Positions 1-6,096 of a stretch of DNA of 12,987 bases are shown in pieces. The notes under the pieces are model-generated. The model made no database searches, was not told the origin of the DNA, and worked only from the letters and a program-made list of their open reading frames with translations. A program made the position numbers and the translations under genes. How positions within the stretch are numbered: position 1 is the first letter of the stretch; the number at the start of each line of letters is the position of its first letter. The stretch comes from Planctomycetes bacterium SM23_32 (GTDB lineage: Bacteria > Planctomycetota > Brocadiia > SM23-32), in NCBI GenBank assembly GCA_001303885.1, contig LJUE01000029.1, forward strand, positions 1-12,987, given 5' to 3'.

Positions 1-438
1 GGGGCGGGCGCCGAGATATGGTGCTCCCCCTACATGGGCGACCAGGTCGAGGAGAAGGTGTCCGGCCGGGGCGTCGCACGCAACTACAAGAAGCTCACCG
101 AACGCGTGCACACGGCGAAGGAGATCGCCGAGCTGGCCCGCCGAGGCGACCAGGACGCGCAGGAGGCCTGGCGCGAGTTCGGCCGCGACCTCGCCGTGCC
201 CCTCGCCTACATGTGCAACATCGCAGACCCCGACGTCGTCGTCCTGGGCGGCTCGATGAGCAAGGCCTGGGACCTGTTCCGCGAGCCGCTGCTGGCCGAG
301 GGCCTGAAATACACCAACGCCGTGACCCGCGACGCCGTGCGCATCGTGCCCAGCGAGCTGGTTGATTCGGCCGGCATGCTGGGCGCGGCGGCGCTCGTGC
401 TCGGCAGCGCAACGCGCCGCGAAATCAGCTCCGACTGA
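1..438 (+). CDS. ROK-family sugar kinase, C-terminal part (5' end outside window)
   Basis: The reading frame is open from base 1 and ends with TGA at 436-438, giving about 145 C-terminal residues. ROK proteins are glucokinase-like kinases that phosphorylate glucose, other hexoses or N-acetylhexosamines with ATP, or are repressors with the same fold. What is visible is the second half of the fold: a helical stretch with many charged residues (SGRGVARNYKKL, then AKEIAELARRGDQDAQEAW), followed by the conserved run of ROK C-termini, NIADPDVVVLGGSMSKAWDLF, and a closing segment DSAGMLGAAALV. The nucleotide-binding N-terminus and the zinc-binding Cys motif that would separate kinase from regulator lie outside the window. 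The next gene starts 10 bases downstream, so the two are probably co-transcribed. Kinase rather than repressor is likely but not provable here. Confidence 0.85.
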   Translation, partial: GAGAEIWCSPYMGDQVEEKVSGRGVARNYKKLTERVHTAKEIAELARRGDQDAQEAWREFGRDLAVPLAYMCNIADPDVVVLGGSMSKAWDLFREPLLAEGLKYTNAVTRDAVRIVPSELVDSAGMLGAAALVLGSATRREISSD

Positions 439-448
439 GCCCGCGAAC

Positions 449-1327
449 ATGGCCTCCATCCGCCGCCTGCTGGCGACGGCCGACCTCCACTTCGGCCTCT
501 ACCCCCGCGGCGACGCCAACACGCGCCGCCTGGCCGAGTTCGCCTGCTCCTCGGGCGCCGACGCGCTCGCCATCGCCGGGGACGTGGCCGACATGGACAC
601 CGAATCCTTCGCCGCTTGCCTCGACCTGTTTGCCCCCTTCGAGGGGCTCAGGCTGGTGGTCCCGGGCAACCACGACATCTGGAGCGTGGGCGCCGGCAGC
701 AGGCGGAAGTACCGCAGGACGCTCCCCGCCATCGCCGCCGAACGCGGCTTTCACATGCTGGACAAGGGTCCCGTCACCGTGGGCGACGTCGGCTTCATCG
801 GCTCGATCGGGTGGTACGACTACAGTCTGCGCAGCCGGCAGATGGACGTGTCCCTCAGCCAGTACGAGCGCAAGGAGCTGCCCGGCATCTGCGTGTGGAA
901 CGACGGCCGCTACGTGGACTGGGAGATGAGCGACGAGCAGTTCACCGACCGCTGCCTGCGCAGGCTCCAGCAGCACTACCGCTCCGTCGAGCCGCAGGTG
1001 GAGACGGTGGTCGCCGTGCTGCACCACCTGCCCTTCGGCAAGCTGCTCTACCCACCCTCGTCGGCGGCTTTCGAGTTCTGCCGGGCCTTCATGGGCTCCG
1101 CACGCTTCGGCGAGCTGCTGCTGGGATTCCCGAAGGTGCGATGGGTCGTCTGCGGCCACCGCCACGGGGTGGGCCACCACACACGGGGCCACCTCGAAGC
1201 GTTCGCCGTGGGCAGCGAGTATCACCTCAAGCGGCTGCTCGAGCTTGACCTGGGCACCGGCCGGCACGCCGTGCGCGCGTTCGCCGCGCCGGATGAACTG
1301 AGCCCGGCGACCGAGCAGGAGGCTTAG
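449..1327 (+). CDS. Calcineurin-like metallophosphoesterase
   Basis: This 292-residue protein carries all the metal-binding motifs of the calcineurin-like phosphoesterase superfamily in order. They are D12-x-H14 (ADLHFG), G44-D45 (IAGDVAD), G73-N74-H75-D76 (VPGNHDIWS), His192/His193 (AVLHHLPF) and the closing G236-H237-R238-H239 (VCGHRHG). A di-metal centre hydrolysing a phosphomono- or phosphodiester is therefore expected. The substrate (nucleotide, protein phosphate, lipid or nucleic acid) cannot be told from sequence. No signal peptide or membrane segment is seen, so it is probably cytoplasmic. The ATG at 449 was chosen because the D-x-H motif must lie near the N-terminus. The frame is open back to 362, but that would add unrelated residues overlapping the preceding ROK gene. 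No strong ribosome-binding site is visible, so translation may be coupled to the upstream stop 10 bases away. Confidence 0.9.
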   Translation: MASIRRLLATADLHFGLYPRGDANTRRLAEFACSSGADALAIAGDVADMDTESFAACLDLFAPFEGLRLVVPGNHDIWSVGAGSRRKYRRTLPAIAAERGFHMLDKGPVTVGDVGFIGSIGWYDYSLRSRQMDVSLSQYERKELPGICVWNDGRYVDWEMSDEQFTDRCLRRLQQHYRSVEPQVETVVAVLHHLPFGKLLYPPSSAAFEFCRAFMGSARFGELLLGFPKVRWVVCGHRHGVGHHTRGHLEAFAVGSEYHLKRLLELDLGTGRHAVRAFAAPDELSPATEQEA

Positions 1328-1341
1328 GGCCTCTCAGGCCC
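1327..1341 (+). terminator. Hairpin at the end of the metallophosphoesterase gene
   Basis: GGGCCT-CTC-AGGCCC is a perfect 6-bp inverted repeat with a 3-base loop. It begins on the last base of the stop codon. There is no run of T after it (GTTCAGC follows), so it is at best a weak intrinsic terminator or an mRNA-stabilising 3' hairpin. Its position between the phosphoesterase and the next promoter fits the end of a transcript. Confidence 0.3.
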
Positions 1342-1350
1342 GTTCAGCAC

Positions 1351-1378
1351 TTGTCCGCGGCGTGACCCGTTGTAGAAT
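1351..1378 (+). promoter_or_regulatory. Sigma70-like promoter for the 102-residue hypothetical gene
   Basis: TTGTCC (1351-1356) and TAGAAT (1373-1378) are 16 bases apart, matching 4 of 6 and 5 of 6 positions of the housekeeping consensus. They lie about 40 bases upstream of the ATG at 1416, in the only real gap between the phosphoesterase and this gene. The -10 element stands out as AT-rich in an otherwise very GC-rich window. This is prediction only. Confidence 0.5.
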
Positions 1379-1415
1379 GGCTCCCGCCCAATCGCGTCCT
1401 CAGGGGGAAGAACGC

Positions 1416-1724
1416 ATGGCCGCCGATTCGCTGACGCCCGGGGACTACGAGCTTCACCTGAAGGACCTGCGGGAGAAGCTGACCGCTTTCATCGAGCGCG
1501 GCGAAGGCAACCCGAAGGCGCTGCACCGGGAAGCCGAGGCCGTGCTGGCGCTGGCCGACCAGTTCGCCGAGATCTACGGGCAGTACCCCGAGATCGAGGG
1601 CATGGTGGCCGACCTGCTGGCACGGGAGAGGCAGCTCCAGGTCTTCGGCACCGGCCGGGAGCAGGAGGCGCCGGGCTGCATGCTCGGCTGGCTTCTCAGG
1701 AGCCGTCCGGGCGGCTCGCCCTGA
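1416..1724 (+). CDS. Hypothetical protein, 102 residues
   Basis: I do not recognise this family. The ATG at 1416 is preceded by a good ribosome-binding site (AGGGGGAAG, about 1402-1410), which decides the start against the upstream in-frame GTG at 1362 inside the promoter region. The protein is charged and looks mostly helical: a region rich in Lys, Glu and Leu (residues about 10-70, e.g. DLREKLTAFIERGEG and EAEAVLALADQFAEIYG), then a short non-acidic tail with one Cys (GCMLGWLLRSRPGG). There is no signal peptide or clear membrane helix. It ends 33 bases before the convergent stop of the anti-sigma gene. Codon usage (strong G/C at third positions) matches its neighbours, which supports it being a real gene. 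It could be a small regulatory or scaffold protein, but no function can be assigned. Confidence 0.65.
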   Translation: MAADSLTPGDYELHLKDLREKLTAFIERGEGNPKALHREAEAVLALADQFAEIYGQYPEIEGMVADLLARERQLQVFGTGREQEAPGCMLGWLLRSRPGGSP

Positions 1725-1757
1725 GCGGGGCCGGGGGCACTGCGGGCCGGGCGGCGC

Positions 1758-3137
1758 CTACTGATCCGTTGCAGGGCGGCTGATGCGGATCACCATGTTG
1801 ACGGCCACCGGCGGCTCGGCGCCGGCAGGGGCGGGCGCTTCGGCCTCTGCGGCCGGGCGGGCAGCCATTTCCAGGCCGACGGCGCGATGGGCATCCTCGA
1901 CCGTGAGGCGCGCGGCCGGCGCCGCGACGGTCTGGTAGTAGGTGTAGTTGTCCAGCGCCGCGCGGAAGAACTCCTCCTTCGCCGCTGCCGTGTTGGACAG
2001 CACGTTGCTCCTTGGCGGAGCCAGCGCCGCCAAGCCGCGCAAGAGCGCGTCGTACTGGACCGGCGGCACGCTCAGGTAGACCTCCACCACCCCCCCGGCC
2101 TTGTCCTCGCCGAGCATGAGGGCAGCCGGCACGCCGTTCTCGTTGGCCACGCTCACCGCCCGGCGCGCCAGTCGGGCGGGGTCATCGCCGGTCAGGTTAA
2201 CCACCTGTTGCACGGGCTGCCTGTCCGCGGCCTGCAGCTCTGTCCGGGCGAGACCGCCCTCCACGGACATCTGGTCGAACATGGGGCCGGTCGGGACGCC
2301 CAGCGCCCCCGTCAGTCCCATGTCCGTCCGCTCCCCCGCCTCTTCGTGCAGGGCGGCCCTCCCTCCTGCCGCTGCCTCGCGCAACGCCTCCCCATCGCGC
2401 CAGGTCAGGGCCTCCGCGGCCGCCCCTGCTATGGTCTCCCTGGCCTCGGCTGCGCCGTAGAGGCGGGCCTCCTTGGGGGCAGCCACCGCTTTGGCGGCGA
2501 CCGGTGCCTCGGCCGCCGCTGCGCCGGTTCCAGGGGCCAGGCCGCGGACCTGCCTCATCCTTGCCACACGCCCGGACGTTCGCACTCCCTCGCGCATAGC
2601 CTCCGCGCGCCCTGTCAGGCCTCCCCAGCCCGTCGCCGCCGCCGGTTCGGCCCCCGCCGCCGGCTCCCGGCGAGCTTCCTGGCCTTCCGCCAGGCTGAAG
2701 ACAGTGTCGGTCGCAACCGGCCGCGCCCCGACCCGGGCAAGCTCCTCACCAGCGCGCCGCGCCATGGCCAGGCGCTCCGGCGCGGCCTCCCTCCTGAACA
2801 CGCCGTTGCGGCTCACCGTGAGCGTGAGCCCCAGCACGAGGGCCAGCATGGCGGCCACCGGCAGCACCCGCGTCCACAGGACAGCGAGGACCTCCGGCCG
2901 GGGCGCCGCCGCCTCCCTGCCCAGCCGCCGGACGACGCGCGCCGCGAACCCCTCCGGCGCCCGGCGCTCGGGCAGCGACCCTACCGCCCGCACCGTGCGG
3001 CGCAGCGCCTCCAGCTCACGCTGGCACGCGCCACAGCGCTCCAGGTGGGCCTGGAGCGCCTCACGTTCCGCCCCGGCCAGCTCCCCGTCCAGGTATTCGC
3101 TGAACCGCTCTCGATGTCGTGCACACTCGTCCGTCAT
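1758..3137 (-). CDS. Membrane anti-sigma factor with zinc-finger (ZAS) domain
   Basis: This 459-residue protein should hold the ECF sigma factor encoded just upstream inactive at the membrane. The N-terminus has the zinc-associated anti-sigma signature C5-x25-H31-x3-C35-x2-C38, the same spacing as in RsrA-type factors. One hydrophobic helix at about residues 91-109 (VLPVAAMLALVLGLTLTVS) follows. The remaining ~350 residues would then lie outside the membrane. They have a long Ala/Arg/Glu-rich low-complexity middle (about 115-270) and a more ordered region (about 290-430) with segments such as VEVYLSVPPVQYDALL that loosely recall DUF4349-type extracytoplasmic domains; that resemblance is tentative. 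The start at 3137 lies 23 bases after the sigma stop and is preceded by GAGAAGAG. The order sigma then anti-sigma on one transcript is the usual arrangement. The signal sensed is unknown. Confidence 0.88.
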   Translation of the reverse strand: MTDECARHRERFSEYLDGELAGAEREALQAHLERCGACQRELEALRRTVRAVGSLPERRAPEGFAARVVRRLGREAAAPRPEVLAVLWTRVLPVAAMLALVLGLTLTVSRNGVFRREAAPERLAMARRAGEELARVGARPVATDTVFSLAEGQEARREPAAGAEPAAATGWGGLTGRAEAMREGVRTSGRVARMRQVRGLAPGTGAAAAEAPVAAKAVAAPKEARLYGAAEARETIAGAAAEALTWRDGEALREAAAGGRAALHEEAGERTDMGLTGALGVPTGPMFDQMSVEGGLARTELQAADRQPVQQVVNLTGDDPARLARRAVSVANENGVPAALMLGEDKAGGVVEVYLSVPPVQYDALLRGLAALAPPRSNVLSNTAAAKEEFFRAALDNYTYYQTVAAPAARLTVEDAHRAVGLEMAARPAAEAEAPAPAGAEPPVAVNMVIRISRPATDQ

Positions 3138-3160
3138 CTCTTCTCACCCATCTGCGGGCC

Positions 3161-3751
3161 TCATAGGCCCTCGCCGACCCCTCCCATCAGTGGTTCGAGC
3201 TTATCTCTGAGCGCCGCGCGGGCCCTGTGGAGCCGGCTCTTGACAGTGCCGGCCGGCAGGTCCAGCGTCTCGGCCAGCTCTTCGTAGCTCAGGCCGCGGA
3301 TGTCGCGCAGGACGATGATCTCGCGCCATTCCTCCTCCAGCTCCGCTATGGCGCCGCGCACGGCGTCCACGTGCTCCCGCCGCACCGCCCGACGCACCGG
3401 GCCGTCGCCGGTGGCCGGTGGGTCGGCACGCGTCTCATCCCCGGCGCCCTCCAGGCTCACCGTGCGGCGCGGGCCGGCGCGCCGCCAGTGGCTTCGCACG
3501 GCGTTCAGCATGATGCCGTAGAGCCACGTGCTGAACCTGGCGCGCCCCTGGAAGCCGTTCAGATGACTGTAGGCTCGCATGAACACGTCCTGGGCGATGT
3601 CCTCGGCGTCCTGTTCGCTCCCCACCAGGTGGTAGACGGCGTTGTAGATGTGGTCCTGGTGGCGTTCGACCAGCCGGCCGAACGCTTCCACGTCGCCGTC
3701 CCTGGCCCTGGCTACCAGGCCGGCATCTGCCGCAGGACCACCGTCTGCCAT
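3161..3751 (-). CDS. ECF (sigma70-family group 4) RNA polymerase sigma factor
   Basis: This 196-residue protein has the two-domain layout of ECF sigma factors. Region 2 (about residues 18-91) includes the -10 recognition helix context EQDAEDIAQDVFMRAY and FSTWLYGI. A variable acidic linker (about 92-130) follows. Region 4 (about 137-187) is a helix-turn-helix with REIIVLRDIRGLSYEELAE and the signature LPAGTVKSRLHRARAAL. There is no extra N- or C-terminal domain. It directs RNA polymerase to promoters of a stress or envelope regulon, and is presumably inhibited by the zinc anti-sigma factor encoded 23 bases downstream. A GGAAC/CGTCTAA promoter just upstream (3768-3795) suggests the factor transcribes its own gene. 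Conserved sequence looks RpoE/SigW-like, but exact ECF group assignment needs profile searches. Confidence 0.93.
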   Translation of the reverse strand: MADGGPAADAGLVARARDGDVEAFGRLVERHQDHIYNAVYHLVGSEQDAEDIAQDVFMRAYSHLNGFQGRARFSTWLYGIMLNAVRSHWRRAGPRRTVSLEGAGDETRADPPATGDGPVRRAVRREHVDAVRGAIAELEEEWREIIVLRDIRGLSYEELAETLDLPAGTVKSRLHRARAALRDKLEPLMGGVGEGL

Positions 3752-3767
3752 GCTCCGCTACACCCTC

Positions 3768-3795
3768 TTAGACGGTCCACAGAGCCCCGTGTTCC
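3768..3795 (-). promoter_or_regulatory. ECF-type autoregulatory promoter of the sigma/anti-sigma operon
   Basis: Read on the - strand, GGAAC (3795-3791) is followed after 16 bases by CGTCTAA (3774-3768). This matches the classic ECF promoter form: a GGAAC-type -35 and a CGTC-type -10 with a 16-17 base spacer. The ATG of the sigma gene (3751) lies only 16 bases past the end of the -10 element, so the leader would be about 10 bases. No other copy of the pair was seen in the gaps between genes. Confidence 0.65.
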
Positions 3796-3837
3796 GGGAC
3801 CGGGCACGCGCCGGCGCCCCGGGAACCCTCCGTTAAC

Positions 3838-3866
3838 AATATAGCCCAACTGCCCGCCGAGTGAAA
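3838..3866 (-). promoter_or_regulatory. Possible second, sigma70-like promoter for the sigma operon
   Basis: On the - strand TATATT (3843-3838) is a good -10 box, and 17 bases upstream of it stands TTTCAC (3866-3861), a poor -35 box. It would give a leader of about 80 bases and basal transcription independent of the ECF factor. The AT-rich element is conspicuous against the GC-rich background, but the -35 is weak. Confidence 0.35.
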
Positions 3867-3876
3867 GCCATCGGGC

Positions 3877-3899
3877 CGGCGGGGGCGCCTGCCCCGCCG
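3877..3899. repeat. GC-rich inverted repeat between divergent promoters
   Basis: CGGCGGGG (3877-3884) and CCCCGCCG (3892-3899) form a perfect 8-bp inverted repeat with a 7-base spacer. It sits just upstream of the cysD -35 box and outside both predicted transcripts. The left arm can also pair with CCCGCCG at 3853-3859. It could be an operator for a regulator of either operon. In a genome this GC-rich, a chance palindrome is also quite possible. Confidence 0.3.
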
Positions 3900-3906
3900 C
3901 CGCCAG

Positions 3907-3935
3907 TTGCATCTGCGCCCTAGCGCCCGTATCAT
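3907..3935 (+). promoter_or_regulatory. Sigma70-like promoter for cysD-cysN
   Basis: TTGCAT (3907-3912) and TATCAT (3930-3935) are separated by exactly 17 bases; the -10 box matches the consensus at 5 of 6 positions. Transcription would start near 3942 and leave a leader of about 58 bases before the cysD ATG at 4001. The leader shows no riboswitch fold that I recognise. The ribosome-binding site of cysD is weak (GGGAC about 10 bases before the ATG). Confidence 0.5.
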
Positions 3936-4000
3936 ATCGCGACCGGGCATGGGTCGCGTGCCGCCCCTGCCGCCCCATCCACAACGGGACCATCCGTACC

Positions 4001-4804
4001 ATGGACCACCTGAGCGAACTCGAGAACCGCAGCATCTACATCATCCGCGAGTCCTACCACCAGTTCGGCCGCCTCGGCATGCTCTGGTCGGTGGGCAAGG
4101 ACTCCACCACGCTGGTGTGGCTGTGCAGGAAGGCGTTCTTCGGCCGCATCCCCTTTCCCGTCATCTACATAGACACGGGCCGGCACTTCCCGGAGATGTA
4201 TGCGTTCCGGGACGAGTGCGTCGAGCGGTGGGGGCTGGACCTGATAGTGGCCCGCAACGACGAGGCGCTGGCCCGCGGCGTGGGGCCCGACACGGGCGAG
4301 AAGCTGACCTGCTGCACGCTGTTGAAGACGCAGGCGCTCAAGGACTGCATCGCCGTGCACGGCTTCGACGCGCTGCTGCTGGGCATACGCCGCGACGAGC
4401 ACGGCATACGCGCCAAGGAGCGCTACTTCAGCCCACGCGACCGGCAGTTCCAGTGGGACTACGAGAACCAGCCGCCGGAGCTCTGGGACCAGTACACCAG
4501 CCAGGCCGACGACGAGTTCCACATCCGCGTCCACCCGCTGCTGCACTGGCGGGAGGTGGACATCTGGCGCTACATCCAGCGCGAAGAGCTGCCCATCAAC
4601 CCGCTCTACTTCGCGCGCGACGGCAGGCGCTACCGCAGCCTCGGCTGCATGCCCTGCTGCGAGCCCGTCGTCTCCGACGCCTCCTCGGTGGAGGAGATAC
4701 TGGAGGAACTGCGCACCTCCAAGATAGCCGAGCGCGCCGGCCGGGCCCAAGACAAGGAAGACGCCTACACCATGCAGAAACTGCGCGCTCTCGGCTACAT
4801 GTGA
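4001..4804 (+). CDS. cysD: Sulfate adenylyltransferase subunit 2 (CysD)
   Basis: CysD is the catalytic, nucleotidyl-transferring subunit of ATP sulfurylase, which makes adenosine 5'-phosphosulfate (APS) and pyrophosphate from ATP and sulfate in the cytoplasm, driven by GTP hydrolysis in CysN. The 267-residue product has the PP-loop of the ATP pyrophosphatase fold at residues 30-36 (SVGKDST), the conserved IDTGRHFPEMYAFRDE (about 57-72), LGIRRDE (127-133) followed by RAKER, HPLLHWREVDIWRYI (178-192), and the C-terminal block LGCMPCC (214-220) to LRALGYM. It is shorter than the roughly 300-residue enterobacterial protein but complete at both ends. The start fits the family N-terminus (HLSELENRSIYIIRE). 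cysN begins 7 bases after its stop. No APS kinase domain is attached. Confidence 0.95.
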   Translation: MDHLSELENRSIYIIRESYHQFGRLGMLWSVGKDSTTLVWLCRKAFFGRIPFPVIYIDTGRHFPEMYAFRDECVERWGLDLIVARNDEALARGVGPDTGEKLTCCTLLKTQALKDCIAVHGFDALLLGIRRDEHGIRAKERYFSPRDRQFQWDYENQPPELWDQYTSQADDEFHIRVHPLLHWREVDIWRYIQREELPINPLYFARDGRRYRSLGCMPCCEPVVSDASSVEEILEELRTSKIAERAGRAQDKEDAYTMQKLRALGYM

Positions 4805-4811
4805 GGCAGAG

Positions 4812-6068
4812 ATGGACCGTGCCAGCCTGGCGTTCGTCATGGTCGGCCACGTGGACCACGGCAAGTCCACGCTGATCGGCCGGCTGCTCTGCGACACCGA
4901 CTCGCTGCCCGACGGCAAGCTGGAGGAGATCGAGGCGGCCGCCCGGGCCGAGGGGCGCGAGCTGGAGTTCGGCTTCGTCATGGACCACCTGCGCGAGGAG
5001 CGCGAGCGGGGCATCACCATTGACACCGCCCAGACCTTCTTCTCCAGCCCCCGCCGCGACTACGTGATCATTGACGCGCCCGGCCACAAGGAGTTCATCA
5101 AGAACATGATCACGGGCGCCTCCCAGGCCGAGGCCGCCATGCTCATCTGCAGCGTCGCCGAAGGCGTCCAGGAGCAGACCAAGCGCCACGCCTACGTGCT
5201 GAAGCTGCTCGGGCTGGCCCAGGTCGTCGTGGCCTACAACAAGATGGACCTGGTCGGGTTCCAGGAGGCGCCGTTCCGCCGCGTCAAGGCCGACATGGAC
5301 GCCTTCCTGGGCCGGCTCGGCGTGGCGCCGAGCATGGAGGTGCCGATCAGCGCCCGCCGCGGCGACAACGTGGCGACCCGATCCGGGAACATGCCCTGGT
5401 ACGACGGGCCGACCATCCTGGAGGCCCTGGACGTGTTCGCCAAGATCCCCCCGCCCACGGACAAGCCGCTGCGCTTCCCCGTGCAGGACGTTTACGAGGG
5501 CCCGGAGGCCGGCGACGGCCGCATCGTCGTGGGCCGCGTGGAGAGCGGCCGGCTGGAGCGGGGCCAGAGCCTGCGCTTCCTGCCCGGAGGGCAGGTGAGG
5601 ACCGTCCGCGAGATCCGGAAGTACGGGGAACAGGACGTCGCCAGCGCCGAGGCCGGGGAGTGCATCGGCGTGGTGCTCGAGGATGACGGGCTGGAGCGCG
5701 GCCAGGTCGGCGGCCCGCAGGACGACCTGCCGAGCCCCACCCGCCGCTTCCACGCCAGCGTCTTCTGGCTCTCGCCGACGCCGCTCGACCTGGAGCGGCA
5801 GGCGGACGCGCTGGCGCTGAAGTGCGCCACCCAGGAGCAGCCCTGCCGCATAGCGGACATGCTCGAGCGGCTCGATTCCAGCACGCTCGAACTCCTGCCC
5901 AGAGAAGACGGCCGCCTCCGGGAAACCGAGGTGGGCGAGCTGCTCATCGAGACCGCCGAGCCGGTGGTGGTCGAGTCCTTCTACGACGTGCAGGAGCTGG
6001 GCCGCTTCGTGCTGGTGCGGGGGCGCGACGTGGTGGCCGGGGGCATCGTGACGCGACCCGAAGCGTGA
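4812..6068 (+). CDS. cysN: Sulfate adenylyltransferase subunit 1, GTPase (CysN)
   Basis: CysN is the EF-1alpha-like GTPase that couples GTP hydrolysis to APS synthesis by CysD. This 418-residue protein shows the G1 P-loop GHVDHGKST (12-20), the switch I region RERGITIDTAQTFFSS (64-79), G3 DAPGH (88-92) and G4 NKMD (143-146). Two beta-barrel domains follow (about 225-418). It is shorter than the ~475-residue E. coli protein and stops after the barrel domains, with no fused CysC APS kinase. The ribosome-binding site GAGGCAGAG overlaps the cysD stop, so the pair is translationally linked. A perfect 8-bp hairpin spans its stop codon. No cysC, cysH or sulfotransferase gene lies in the window, so whether APS serves assimilation or sulfation cannot be decided. 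Confidence 0.95.
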   Translation: MDRASLAFVMVGHVDHGKSTLIGRLLCDTDSLPDGKLEEIEAAARAEGRELEFGFVMDHLREERERGITIDTAQTFFSSPRRDYVIIDAPGHKEFIKNMITGASQAEAAMLICSVAEGVQEQTKRHAYVLKLLGLAQVVVAYNKMDLVGFQEAPFRRVKADMDAFLGRLGVAPSMEVPISARRGDNVATRSGNMPWYDGPTILEALDVFAKIPPPTDKPLRFPVQDVYEGPEAGDGRIVVGRVESGRLERGQSLRFLPGGQVRTVREIRKYGEQDVASAEAGECIGVVLEDDGLERGQVGGPQDDLPSPTRRFHASVFWLSPTPLDLERQADALALKCATQEQPCRIADMLERLDSSTLELLPREDGRLRETEVGELLIETAEPVVVESFYDVQELGRFVLVRGRDVVAGGIVTRPEA

Positions 6069-6076
6069 CGGGTCGC
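6053..6076 (+). repeat. Intercistronic hairpin across the cysN stop codon
   Basis: GCGACCCG (6053-6060) and CGGGTCGC (6069-6076) are perfectly complementary, with the 8-base loop AAGCGTGA holding the cysN stop codon. There is no T-run, so it is not a standard intrinsic terminator. The next gene's ribosome-binding site (AGGGAG, about 6083-6088) lies 6 bases downstream. Such a stem could stabilise the cysDN part of the message, mark a processing point, or reduce read-through into the downstream genes. Confidence 0.5.
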
Positions 6077-6096
6077 ACCACCAGGGAGCGAACAGC

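Noticed and set aside
362..448. N-terminal extension of the metallophosphoesterase
   Set aside because: It overlaps the ROK gene and would place the D-x-H motif unusually far from the N-terminus; the ATG at 449 fits the fold.
1362..1415. GTG start at 1362 for the small hypothetical gene
   Set aside because: It lies between the predicted -35 and -10 boxes and has no ribosome-binding site; the ATG at 1416 has a good one.
1887..3287. Long + strand open frame opposite the anti-sigma gene
   Set aside because: Arg/Pro-rich shadow; the opposite strand encodes the clear ZAS domain and membrane helix.
3853..3899. Alternative hairpins as an attenuator of either divergent operon
   Set aside because: The repeats fall upstream of both predicted start sites and so would not be in either RNA; at most a DNA operator.
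3942..4000. Riboswitch or attenuator in the cysD leader
   Set aside because: The leader is only about 58 bases with short GGGC/GCCC pairings and no recognised aptamer or terminator-antiterminator pair.
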